Below, in pieces: positions 18,670 through 27,068 of a stretch of DNA of 55,735 nt. The notes under the pieces were generated by a model, which was given only the letters and a program-made list of their open reading frames with translations, had not been told where the DNA came from and did not search any database. This DNA is from Chondrus crispus (lineage: Eukaryota; Rhodophyta; Florideophyceae; Gigartinales; Gigartinaceae), in assembly GCF_000350225.1 (NCBI RefSeq), contig NW_005178519.1, forward strand, positions 133,120 to 188,854, in the 5' to 3' direction. A program made the translations under genes and the position numbers. Every line of letters begins with the position of its first letter. The stretch's first letter is position 1.

Positions 18670-20094
18670 CGTATTACGCTATGAGGGGGGCTAAAGAGGG
18701 CATGCGGGGACTGAAATCTCACCTGCGTGCCTCTCGATTTGGTGGGCAACTGGAGGTCTAAGCTACGACAAGGACCAAGGAGGCAAGGTGGAAGAGCCGC
18801 GAGAGCTAAACAGCGCAGGAAGCAGGAGGCCGGAAGAGCTAAAACGAGGCTGGCATGGAGCGAGAAAGGCGAGCGGAAAGTGACGGCAGATACCACCAGA
18901 AGGGAAGGGGGGTCCGAGCCCCAGGTCTGTGTTGATATAGGCTGGAGGGTGAAGAAAAATCAAAATCAAAGGCAAAGTCTGAGTGGCCGGGGCCCGTGGC
19001 CCCGCCTCAGTGGGGGCTTGTGTGACACGTGGTTGGGACCGGTGTAAGTAGTTGGAAGTTTAAGTTAGAAATTGTAGACCGTGCGCAAAAAGAGTATAAA
19101 TGCGGTGGTTTTCGGTCGTCCTGTACGGCCAAGGGAAGACACATGACAGAAAACACACACGGGTAAGACACGGGGACGACGCATCCCGTTTTCACCCCAA
19201 CAGGTACAGCACTAAAAACAGTACCTACGGGGTGCGCTGTGGCCTGTTGTGGTGGCACCAGGACAGCGGACCCACTGCTGCCTGAAATACATGCGTGACC
19301 CTCCATAAAACGTAACTTCCGCCGTCCATAAAAGTACTGTACATGCTGAAGCAAGAATGTACTCGAAAAGATGCCGTAATTCAAATGGAGTCAACCCTCA
19401 CAGGCACGATAAAACTACACTACCAACAGATAGGAAAAGATTAGAGATTAGATTATGAGGCAGCCAAATACGGGCCCGATCTACAGCACTGTGTCGGGGG
19501 CTCTGATGCAGGGCCCGAGGAGAGCGGATCAGGCTGGAGGAATTGCTGCAGTATCTGGTCTGGATCGTAAAATCATTATCCAAAATTCTTCGTGCAGTAT
19601 AGGCTACACACGAGCTTGCCAGCTCATTTTTTCTTGCTCCGAGAGAAGGGGAAATAGGAAAAGCTGCCCCAACATTCCAATTCTTCCCGGTCGGTCCAAA
19701 CAATTTTGCCGAAGACGCACTCGCACAAATCCTGAAAACAGATTTCTTTGCTACAAGACAGAATCTCCGAAACCAAGTTTGTAGTTTAAAATGTCAATGA
19801 AGAATCGACCCCGGGATGGTTTCTTAGGCTCACTATGGCTATTTTATGGGAGATGATTCGCGTGCACTTGAAACGCGGCAACATCATTTACCTTCGAAGT
19901 TTCAGAATTAATTCGTGCCTTCTCGCATCTGAAAAGCTCTCCTCATATGTCGAAAACGGGTGTTGATAATTTGACAAGAAGAGCCAGTGCGGATGCGACA
20001 AGTACGCCACAAGAATAGAATGTCCAACGAAGACCCGTTATGTTGTGGCACTTTTCCATGATTTTTGACGAGGTTTTTAGTGTATGCCGCAGAC
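18670..20094. other. Intergenic stretch without a supported gene
   Basis: These 1.4 kb hold only short frames on either strand. A TATAAATG motif at about 19094 and a GGGGCC/GGCCCC inverted repeat near 18988-19005 are visible. Nothing can be assigned. Confidence 0.4.
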
Positions 20095-20106
20095 GTTGTC
20101 TCCCGG
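20095..20106 (+). repeat. Left inverted copy of GTTGTCTCCCGG
   Basis: These 12 bases match the right-hand copies at 22258-22268 (same strand, 11 bases) and 22368-22379 (opposite strand). It lies about 230 bp past the end of the recombinase gene. Confidence 0.6.
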
Positions 20107-20211
20107 GTGCATTTGACATTCGTGGAGGACATAGATGTATGTCAGAAAACGTTCTGGCGGCACTGAAAGCAGATACAATTGGACAACATGGCCGTATCTG
20201 ACATGGGACGA

Positions 20212-20233
20212 TGTCTGCACGAGCGTGCAGACA
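20212..20233. repeat. 10-bp perfect stem with 2-base loop
   Basis: TGTCTGCACG pairs with CGTGCAGACA around AG, about 100 bp downstream of the recombinase stop. A partial copy (TGTCTGCACTACCGTGCA) follows at about 20242. Such short inverted sites can be recombinase-binding sites or transcript 3' structures. Confidence 0.6.
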
Positions 20234-20332
20234 CAGGGCTCTGTCTGCACTACCGTGCAAAACCATGATGTTGGTATCAAAGCTGGCTAGTTCATGGCCG
20301 CAGACACGCACTTTTAACCCTTATGAAAGCAC

Positions 20333-22171
20333 CTAACGGTAATGATTGTGAACGTTAACAGTAAAATGGCCACCGGAAATCGACTTAACATCGGACAACA
20401 ACTGCAGTTGCCCACTACTGCTACCAACCAGTCGTTCTTCATTCTCATTTTCCTTTCCATCTAAACCACTATCCCATTCGCTCTTGGCGCCATCATCAAC
20501 CGCCGTTTCTGATTTATCATTAGCGGAAATAGGAACAGTTCCCTTCGTATTGAGGTTTTGATCCTGAAACACCATTCTACCTTTTTTCTCCTTCGGTTCT
20601 AGCTTGTGAAAATTTTTAATACCTACGCTATCCCGTTTACCGGAAAAGCGTAGAATGTCATCCTGCTGCTTTTCTTCTGCTCCGCCCTCTAGGTTCTGAT
20701 AATTTTTTAGAGACCGTAAATCGCGATGTCCAGTACGCATTGCGACGGACGAGTCAGCATGCCCAGCATCAATTAACAAAGTAGCAACCGTTCCACACAG
20801 CCCATGTGTCGTCATTCCACCTTGAGACCCTGTCCCTGTAATTCCCTCTTTCTCACAGATAGACTTAACAATGCGCGAGAAGGTGTTTCGTCCTAGGTGC
20901 TGCCGTCTGAAGAAGTCACCGAACTTGGCGGCTTTTTGGTTGGCACCGAGAAAAAAGCGGTCAGTACCACAATCCATTGCCATTCTCACCAACATGACAG
21001 CACTGATATCCTCAAAAATATTCAAATTTCCATCTAAAGAAGGACGATTCCAAACGCAAATTTCTGTCGCCTTTTCACGCACTGTGTTCCATCCACCAGC
21101 ATTCGTCTTTGAAGCTCCAATTCTATTTCCCACTGCAGCTCTTATTTTCCAAACTTCCTCCCCGCGGAGCTTCATTTTGGTAAATTGGCTGACGGTTAGG
21201 TTAACCAATGCGGTTGGTCGTATTGCAGTGATGAGGGCAATGTCGAAGATGAGCCTGGCCTGGAAGCCGAGTGGGTTGTCACGTGACAAAAACGGAGAAT
21301 TGTACAGCCGTTTGAGATCGTCGCTGGGTAGGACGTTGTGGCTCTTAGAAAACACTCCGTTGGACTGCTGGAAACTGAATTTGTTATCGATCACGGCCAT
21401 CAAACCATCCCTTGAGCAGTTAAAAATATGCCCTTCAAGTAACTTGACGTGGTAGCCCCAATCTCTCGAAAACGATCGCTGGATGCCTATAATGTAGCCC
21501 TTCATAGTGCTTGGCTTGACTTCGCTTTCCGACTTGGTGCTCTTGTAGTTGACCACGAACTCTATTAAGTGATATCGAATCTGTTTGAGTTGATCAACAG
21601 TCCAGTTAACATAGTCGCGGGGGGGATATTTCCCTTCCCCATCTCCAAAAAGTACCTTTTTAGTCTCTGACAGCTCCCATGCGACACGACGGTCTTTTTC
21701 GCTAAATATATAGGACCGAAGGTGCTCCTCTGTTCGGATTGCATTATCAATAAATCCTGGTACAGAAGTGACGAATCGCGCGAAAGCGTGAAGGGCGGTA
21801 GAGTTAGCACGAAGGGTGTTCAGTGGAATTCTTACTCCCATAAACAGTTGAGCTGCGCGAGAATGGGGTGAATCGAGAGGACGGTCCTGGGCGGTCACGG
21901 TGTTTTCCGGATCATTGGCAGGTCCTGAAGAATTGGATCTGTTGTGGGGCGGGGTTTGAGGAACAAGCACCAGAGCCGAAGTGAGAGGATCGTCCACATT
22001 TGGTGGTGGGGTTCCTGGAACAAAGTCCATTTTGGTGGGTGTTGCCGTGGTAGTGGATCGGAGAAAGCTGCGATCAAGGGCAGTCTGAAATGGTGATGGC
22101 TCGTGGTCCCCACCACCGTCGTCCAATATTTTAATTTCCCTTTCCCAGCCTCGACGGTATCGATATGGCAT
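20333..22171 (-). CDS. Tyrosine recombinase-like protein (612 aa)
   Basis: The C-terminal half fits a phage-integrase-type tyrosine recombinase of the Crypton/DUF3504 kind. It has Arg318 in the AIRPTAL motif, a central beta-hairpin lysine region, the His456 box THGLCGT, GHRD (His482) and Tyr491 in LRSLKNYQN. In the normally invariant H-x-x-R box the arginine is Cys459 (TGT, one change from CGT), so cleavage activity is probably lost or altered. The N-terminal half has a SAM-like core-binding region (about residues 95-280). The C-terminal tail is charged and not conserved. The start is an ATG at 22171. The next methionine, about 45 codons in, is possible. It has no introns and sits between inverted repeats. 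A domesticated or recently inactivated mobile-element gene is likely. Confidence 0.78.
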   Translation of the reverse strand: MPYRYRRGWEREIKILDDGGGDHEPSPFQTALDRSFLRSTTTATPTKMDFVPGTPPPNVDDPLTSALVLVPQTPPHNRSNSSGPANDPENTVTAQDRPLDSPHSRAAQLFMGVRIPLNTLRANSTALHAFARFVTSVPGFIDNAIRTEEHLRSYIFSEKDRRVAWELSETKKVLFGDGEGKYPPRDYVNWTVDQLKQIRYHLIEFVVNYKSTKSESEVKPSTMKGYIIGIQRSFSRDWGYHVKLLEGHIFNCSRDGLMAVIDNKFSFQQSNGVFSKSHNVLPSDDLKRLYNSPFLSRDNPLGFQARLIFDIALITAIRPTALVNLTVSQFTKMKLRGEEVWKIRAAVGNRIGASKTNAGGWNTVREKATEICVWNRPSLDGNLNIFEDISAVMLVRMAMDCGTDRFFLGANQKAAKFGDFFRRQHLGRNTFSRIVKSICEKEGITGTGSQGGMTTHGLCGTVATLLIDAGHADSSVAMRTGHRDLRSLKNYQNLEGGAEEKQQDDILRFSGKRDSVGIKNFHKLEPKEKKGRMVFQDQNLNTKGTVPISANDKSETAVDDGAKSEWDSGLDGKENENEERLVGSSSGQLQLLSDVKSISGGHFTVNVHNHYR

Positions 22172-22256
22172 ATTTTGAATTACTTTTAGGCGGTTCTATC
22201 AAAAACAGAAACGATTTCGCGACATGGATGTCAAAACGCAGCCGGGAAGACAAACA

Positions 22257-22379
22257 GGTTGTCTCCCGTAGCTCTCGGGCTGACACCGGCTCTCGGGGTA
22301 TGACATTCTCCCTCGGCAAGCCTCGGGTGATTGTCATACCCTCGAGCCTTGTGTCATCCCTTGCAGCCGGGAGACAACC
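22257..22379. repeat. 123-bp imperfect hairpin upstream of the recombinase gene
   Basis: The outer arms GGTTGTCTCCCG and CGGGAGACAACC are perfect. Inner arms pair again at GGTATGACA/TGTCATACC and at the GGCTC/GAGCC and TGACAC/GTGTCA blocks, leaving a loop of about 26 bases. It lies 86 bp before the start codon. It could be a terminal recombination site, a promoter element or a MITE-like fold. Confidence 0.75.
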
Positions 22380-22837
22380 CACACTTGTCCACCCACTACT
22401 GTACACGTGTATGCGTGAAATCTACCGTAAAGTAGTTTATCGGTTACGATATGCCTCTATGATACACTGTGATAAAGTGTTTTCAAACAGTACAGTTGGC
22501 GCCACGCACAATTCAGAGTCTTTTCCAGAAAAAAATCTACACTGGACAAGAAACCCAAACTGCAACCCCCCCCGCTGGCCGCATGACAGTACGGCCCTGC
22601 ACTTGCTCCGCATCGCTACGTAGCACCATTCACCACCCCCACTGCTCGATCGATCCAGCCCAGAGCGTGCCCTTCACGCGTTGCACACATCAGTTCGCCA
22701 CCGGACCTCCCGTCGACCTCCTCCGCCAGCTACACCTGCCTCACCACCGAAACTTGCCCCGTCCCGTCGCCACCCCGCGATGTGAATTCGCCCCTGTCAG
22801 CCACCTCCGCGATTCCCTCTCCCAGTCTGCAACTGCA

Positions 22838-23929
22838 ATGACCAACCTCGCCTCCGAGGGCGACCAACACCCACCGCTCGACCTCGCACGTATCACCCGC
22901 GCCTGGCGAGCCTTCAGAGCCTACCGCCGCCTCTCGCTCCAAGTCTTCGATTCACAAGCACTGGCCTTCGAACATCTCCCCGAAGACGCCAAGACCCTCA
23001 TCCCTGACGTCCCGATCCGACTCTCCCATGCCGCAGAGGCTATCGAGCACAACGCCGATGTCATCGAGCGCATCGCCGCCCTCGCTGGCATTACAAAACC
23101 CTTCCAACTTGACGCGCTTGACCCCGACGATCTCGCACAGACCGTCGCTGACTTTCCGGATGTTGTCGATGGACTCATTGCTATCACACGTGACTGGTCG
23201 GCCGTGTCCGAGAAAGATCGCTCGCTCTCATATGATCACATCCTTCGCGCAATTGAGAAAGCTGCGGATGAGGCTGTTTCTGCCGGTACTCTGGAAAGTC
23301 GAGACACTTTTTCTGTCCTCGTTCCCGGGGCCTCCTTGGGACGTCTCGCATGGGAGATTGCTAATCGCGGCTTTGTCGTCCAAGGTGTAGAGAGTTCATA
23401 CTTGCAGCTGTTTATGTGCAATTACATCATGAATGGCTCCGCTACCCCGGAAGCGCCCTTGCATTTGTATCCATACGCCCATCACACCGGAATGGCACCT
23501 TCTGTTAATGACCAATGCAAAGAGGTGGAATTTCCGGATACCAACCCGCGTCAGCTGCAGAATCCAAACTTCTCCATGGTCGCCGGCGAGTTTCTTGAGT
23601 TGTACAACAAGGAAGACGCCTGGGACTGCGTCGCAACCTGCTTCTTTGTTGAAAACTCGCACAGCATTGTTTCATATGTGCGACGTATTGCAACGATTTT
23701 GAAATCAGGTGGTGTTTGGATCAACCATGGAAGTCTGGACTTTCGATTTGACGACTCAGAGACAGAGCCGAGCGTGGAGGTTACCGCAGAAGAATTGGAG
23801 TTGGTCATCCAGCGTGCGGGCATGCGTATCATTAGAAAAGAGATGCTCATCTGCAAACCTCCATTCGCAGTTAGTGGGATGATCAATGAGGAGTATAAGA
23901 GCATTTTTACAGTCGCCACTCGCATTTAG
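22838..23929 (+). CDS. N2227-like (carnosine N-methyltransferase family) protein
   Basis: A 363-residue protein of the N2227/CARNMT1 family, SAM-dependent methyltransferases that in animals and yeast methylate histidine-containing peptides such as carnosine. The SAM-binding loop is VPGASLGRLAWEIANRG (from about residue 162). Family hallmarks follow: the NYIMNG segment, a TCFFVENSHSIVSYVRRI motif and LKSGGVWINHGSLDF. The C-terminal part, with the IIRKEMLICKPP segment, closes the fold. I chose the ATG at 22838. Upstream the frame stays open as far as 22469, but the added residues are Pro/His/Arg-rich and not typical of the family; an earlier ATG would add a possible targeting sequence. There are no introns. 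The substrate here is not known. Confidence 0.85.
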   Translation: MTNLASEGDQHPPLDLARITRAWRAFRAYRRLSLQVFDSQALAFEHLPEDAKTLIPDVPIRLSHAAEAIEHNADVIERIAALAGITKPFQLDALDPDDLAQTVADFPDVVDGLIAITRDWSAVSEKDRSLSYDHILRAIEKAADEAVSAGTLESRDTFSVLVPGASLGRLAWEIANRGFVVQGVESSYLQLFMCNYIMNGSATPEAPLHLYPYAHHTGMAPSVNDQCKEVEFPDTNPRQLQNPNFSMVAGEFLELYNKEDAWDCVATCFFVENSHSIVSYVRRIATILKSGGVWINHGSLDFRFDDSETEPSVEVTAEELELVIQRAGMRIIRKEMLICKPPFAVSGMINEEYKSIFTVATRI

Positions 23930-24622
23930 GACGACGGAAGCGACTGAGAGTCGGACGCACCCCTACGAAGCAGGAGATTTGCAAATTTTTACTAGCTTGC
24001 GCGGCTTTCGGTATCCAACGCAGAACCTTGGAAGGTACACTGCGTTGCAGAAACAAGAATCGTTAGATAGGATTTAACTGGCATTAGCAGAGCCGATCGT
24101 GGCTATTCGAGAGGTAAATTCATCAAATCGGGTAGCAAGTCAATGTTTGCAGCTCGATTATTTTTCATTTGTGCAACTCAAAAGAATTGACAGCTACTGT
24201 ATGTAGCGAAGCACAGACGCAGGCCTGCCGCGCCGTCACTGTGAGCGGAGGTCGTGTACCGGCTTCCACGACCCAGATGACCTCGTTCCTTGGGACGACT
24301 CTCATTCAGCCGTCTAAGACCTCCTGTCTAAGACCTGAAGGTCACATCCTTTTTGATCTACTGATTAATGAACGTATTTTTACTATATATTCCTATGCCA
24401 CATCCTCCAGACGCGTTGATTTCTATGCATTTTCAAAACAATAGTTATGGCCTTCTTTCGCCTTTGGGCTTTCTAGCATACACATTGCCAGGAGCATAGC
24501 ACCTTTCGCGCATTTCCCTTCTTAATCAAGGGCTAGGCTGTGGCAAATCCACGAGCGAAACGAATACAGCTTCCTCGCCGCAATTGCATTAACGTCGCCC
24601 TGCAACCTCTCTTAACCGCAGG
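23930..24622. other. Intergenic region between methyltransferase and DnaJ genes
   Basis: About 690 bp without a supported gene. A short direct repeat (GTCTAAGACCT twice at about 24313-24335) is visible. It probably holds the end of the first transcript and the promoter of the next. Confidence 0.4.
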
Positions 24623-25225
24623 ATGGAGGAAGAGGACGTCGCTCTGTACGAGACGCTTGGCCTGGATCCAGATGCTACTGACGTCCTGACATTGACGGAC
24701 CGCGATATATCGCGCGCCTATCGAAAAGCGGCGCTGAAATGGCATCCCGACAAGAACCAAGGTGACGCGCAAGCTGCAACCAAGTTTTCGGAGGTCTTTA
24801 GTGCCTACGAAACGCTTACCTCCCCACCAGAACGCGCCAAGATTGACGCCGCTATCAGAGCTGTTCGCAGTCGCCGCGAGCGCTTCCAAAAACTCGACGA
24901 AAGTCGAAAGCAGCTTAAGAGTGAACTGTATCGTAGGGAGGCTGAAGCTAATGCTACCGCAAAGCAAAAAGTCAATTTGAATAATGCCGCCCTTAAGCGA
25001 ATGCAGAGGGAGATTGAGCGTTTGAGGCAGGAGGCGTTAAGACCAGACGCGATGGCTAAGCCACACCCCGCCAGAAAACCGAGGTACAAGCCCGAAAGCA
25101 GCAGCAGTGCCGGAGAGTGGGCAAACGTAGTCGGCTATGAAGAATTCCGTTCTCCTTCGTCAAGCGGAAATAATATTGACTTCGACATTTTTGAACAGGC
25201 TGTCTTGTCGGGAACAAATCCGTAG
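24623..25225 (+). CDS. DnaJ-domain protein, DNAJC17/Cwf23-like
   Basis: A 200-residue protein with an N-terminal J domain (residues 7-75). The HPD triad is at residues 41-43 (KWHPDKN), which stimulates Hsp70 ATPase. A long charged coiled coil follows (about 80-150), then a Ser-rich tail with WANVVGYEEF. The J domain plus coiled coil resembles DNAJC17/Cwf23, J proteins associated with the spliceosome. That family often also has an RNA-recognition motif, which is absent here. The extended loop before the second helix (DATDVLTLTDRDI) is a feature of this sequence. It is a single-exon gene with ATG at 24623. The next gene starts 260 bp later on the same strand. The assignment within J proteins is tentative. 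Confidence 0.75.
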   Translation: MEEEDVALYETLGLDPDATDVLTLTDRDISRAYRKAALKWHPDKNQGDAQAATKFSEVFSAYETLTSPPERAKIDAAIRAVRSRRERFQKLDESRKQLKSELYRREAEANATAKQKVNLNNAALKRMQREIERLRQEALRPDAMAKPHPARKPRYKPESSSSAGEWANVVGYEEFRSPSSSGNNIDFDIFEQAVLSGTNP

Positions 25226-25484
25226 TTGCAAAATCATTATTTTGCAACAGAGTTGTTTTGTTTCTACCTTCGTACGCTACAGTACACCTGTGCAAAGCAT
25301 ACGAAAACCGATTAGCTTCACTTCGAGCCGAAAACTTTTTGTCGAGCGCCGAAACAGTTATGCATCCTGACGGCTCAGTCGTCTTCTAATGTCGGCACAC
25401 TGTTTGCATTTTTGGCGCTTCGGCTTGCGGTAAGCGGCGTTACTCTGCAATTCAACCCTGTTCACGTTTCCTCATGCGAAAACT

Positions 25485-27068
25485 ATGGTTAATTCTCTCG
25501 TTGGTTTCGAAGAAGAGCAAGCAATAGCGTCATTGCTTCTCAACTGCCTTGCGCAGGGTCTAGATCCTGAAGAGTGTACCTTTCATCTGGAGCGCAATGT
25601 GGTGGATTTCTTTCAGGTTCGTGACCGCAGACCAAGTCACGCAATCTCTCCTGTTGTCTTGGAAGCAATTGCGACGCTAGCGACAACTCATCCTGCGTCG
25701 AAGCCTCGCACCCTTTCCTGTTTATTAGTGCTTGGAGCAGCTTCCGTTTCGTCTTGGAACTCTATCACAACATCGAAGATTTTCGATATGCATCCGGAGC
25801 TGTTCCAGCTACTCTCATCGTTCATCGCAGGTAGCAACCCGCTCTTTCAGTTCTTATCAGGCGAGATTAAACAAACCATATCATCCGCTTTCATTGATCT
25901 ATCGAAGTACGGCACACATGCAGAGTTTGGCCGCTTAAAAACGCTCCCATCCACCCCAGTGTCGCTTGCTATATCTGAATTTGCGAGAAACGTGAATAGT
26001 CACAACTCTGTACTAACTGACGTTCTGCAGTGTTTACCCTTTGACACGTTAGAGTCTATTCCGGATGACAACTGGGTTCAGGTTTTGGACCTTGCTCTGG
26101 AGCACAACATCAACACAAAATGGGTGAAACTTCGAAGTATGCTTGGTTTATCGCGAAATACCGCAGCGAGAGCTGAATTGCTGCGGATCATACGGAAACA
26201 TCCAGAAAGTGGAATCTCACATCACGTGGGATGGTGCAATTTAGTCGCACTGCGTGAATTCGCGCCCCTTTCCATTGAAAAGATTTTCTCTTCGCTAAAA
26301 GACATTGATACCATTGAAAAGGCTTATCAACTTGTGAGAAGGAATCGTTTAGATGGAGATGAGAAAAGTGTGAAAACTGCGGCGTCTATTTGGATGACTG
26401 AGAAAAATCACCATCTCGTTGCATCTGCTTATATAGCAGCGCCGTCGGCGCTAATCAATTTAGCGAGCAACAGTAACGATGTGTTCCTTGCTCTCAAGGA
26501 TATCCCCGAAACATTTTGCTCACCGATTGATGTGGTCATGGATGGTCATTTGCTTGATCTTTTGTCAACCGTACCAGAGTTTTCTCGCCTCTTACGTCGC
26601 AAAAGGGCGCAAGGCGAGAAGAGCTCCCTGCTAGGACTGAAGCGCATCGCAATGATTCATCCATACCTGTTTGCTCGTCGATTACCATGCCTTCTTAGTT
26701 CGGGTCGAACTGTGTTGTATGGGTTGAGCAATCCCGCAGCGCGATACGAAGAGGTATGCCTATGCATGCTGGAGATAGTGCTTGAGACTATTTGCAGCTT
26801 GCCATTAATGTGTGTTGATACGACTGAAGTCGAAAAATTCATTGTTGAAACAATGGAATTCGTACTGGAAGAGAACCGTGCGGTCAACGGTGTGCCAGAT
26901 ATGTTTTTGGCCTTGGTCCTGGTTACCTTCAAGGCAGTAAGCTTCCTGGCCGGTATGATGAAGAGTACTCGAGTTTGTGACTTGATCAAAAAAGTTGTAT
27001 TAGGACAAGGCACAAGCGAGCGTATAAGGGAGGCAGCAGAGGTTTGTTTAAAATGTACTGATATTTGA
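25485..27068 (+). CDS. Helical-repeat protein, possibly Integrator subunit 1-like
   Basis: A 527-residue, Leu-rich and entirely helical-looking protein, in HEAT/ARM-repeat style. The C-terminal part (about residues 380-470) with HPYLFARRLPCLLSSGRT followed by a helical bundle resembles the conserved C-terminal region of Integrator subunit 1, where an HPxLxLRQLP...LLxGR pattern occurs. INTS1 is normally about 2,000 residues, so this would be a reduced form or only a resembling protein. If correct, it would act in the nucleus in snRNA 3'-end processing and transcription attenuation. It is a single exon with ATG at 25485 and a long 3' intergenic stretch. The gene itself is convincing; the name is a weak call by eye. 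Confidence 0.8.
   Translation: MVNSLVGFEEEQAIASLLLNCLAQGLDPEECTFHLERNVVDFFQVRDRRPSHAISPVVLEAIATLATTHPASKPRTLSCLLVLGAASVSSWNSITTSKIFDMHPELFQLLSSFIAGSNPLFQFLSGEIKQTISSAFIDLSKYGTHAEFGRLKTLPSTPVSLAISEFARNVNSHNSVLTDVLQCLPFDTLESIPDDNWVQVLDLALEHNINTKWVKLRSMLGLSRNTAARAELLRIIRKHPESGISHHVGWCNLVALREFAPLSIEKIFSSLKDIDTIEKAYQLVRRNRLDGDEKSVKTAASIWMTEKNHHLVASAYIAAPSALINLASNSNDVFLALKDIPETFCSPIDVVMDGHLLDLLSTVPEFSRLLRRKRAQGEKSSLLGLKRIAMIHPYLFARRLPCLLSSGRTVLYGLSNPAARYEEVCLCMLEIVLETICSLPLMCVDTTEVEKFIVETMEFVLEENRAVNGVPDMFLALVLVTFKAVSFLAGMMKSTRVCDLIKKVVLGQGTSERIREAAEVCLKCTDI

Larger units (their letters stand above)
20095..22379 (-). mobile_element. Putative tyrosine-recombinase element framed by inverted repeats
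   Basis: A tyrosine-recombinase gene is framed at similar distances by GTTGTCTCCCGG in inverted orientation. One copy is at 20095-20106, reading inward, about 230 bp beyond the gene's stop. The other, at 22368-22379 on the minus strand, also reads inward, about 200 bp before its start. Beyond the first 12 bases the two ends keep similarity (TGCA, TGACA). The right end is folded as a long hairpin. This could be a Crypton-like unit, although Cryptons as usually described lack such terminal repeats. The borders are inferred, and no target duplication was identified. Confidence 0.5.
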
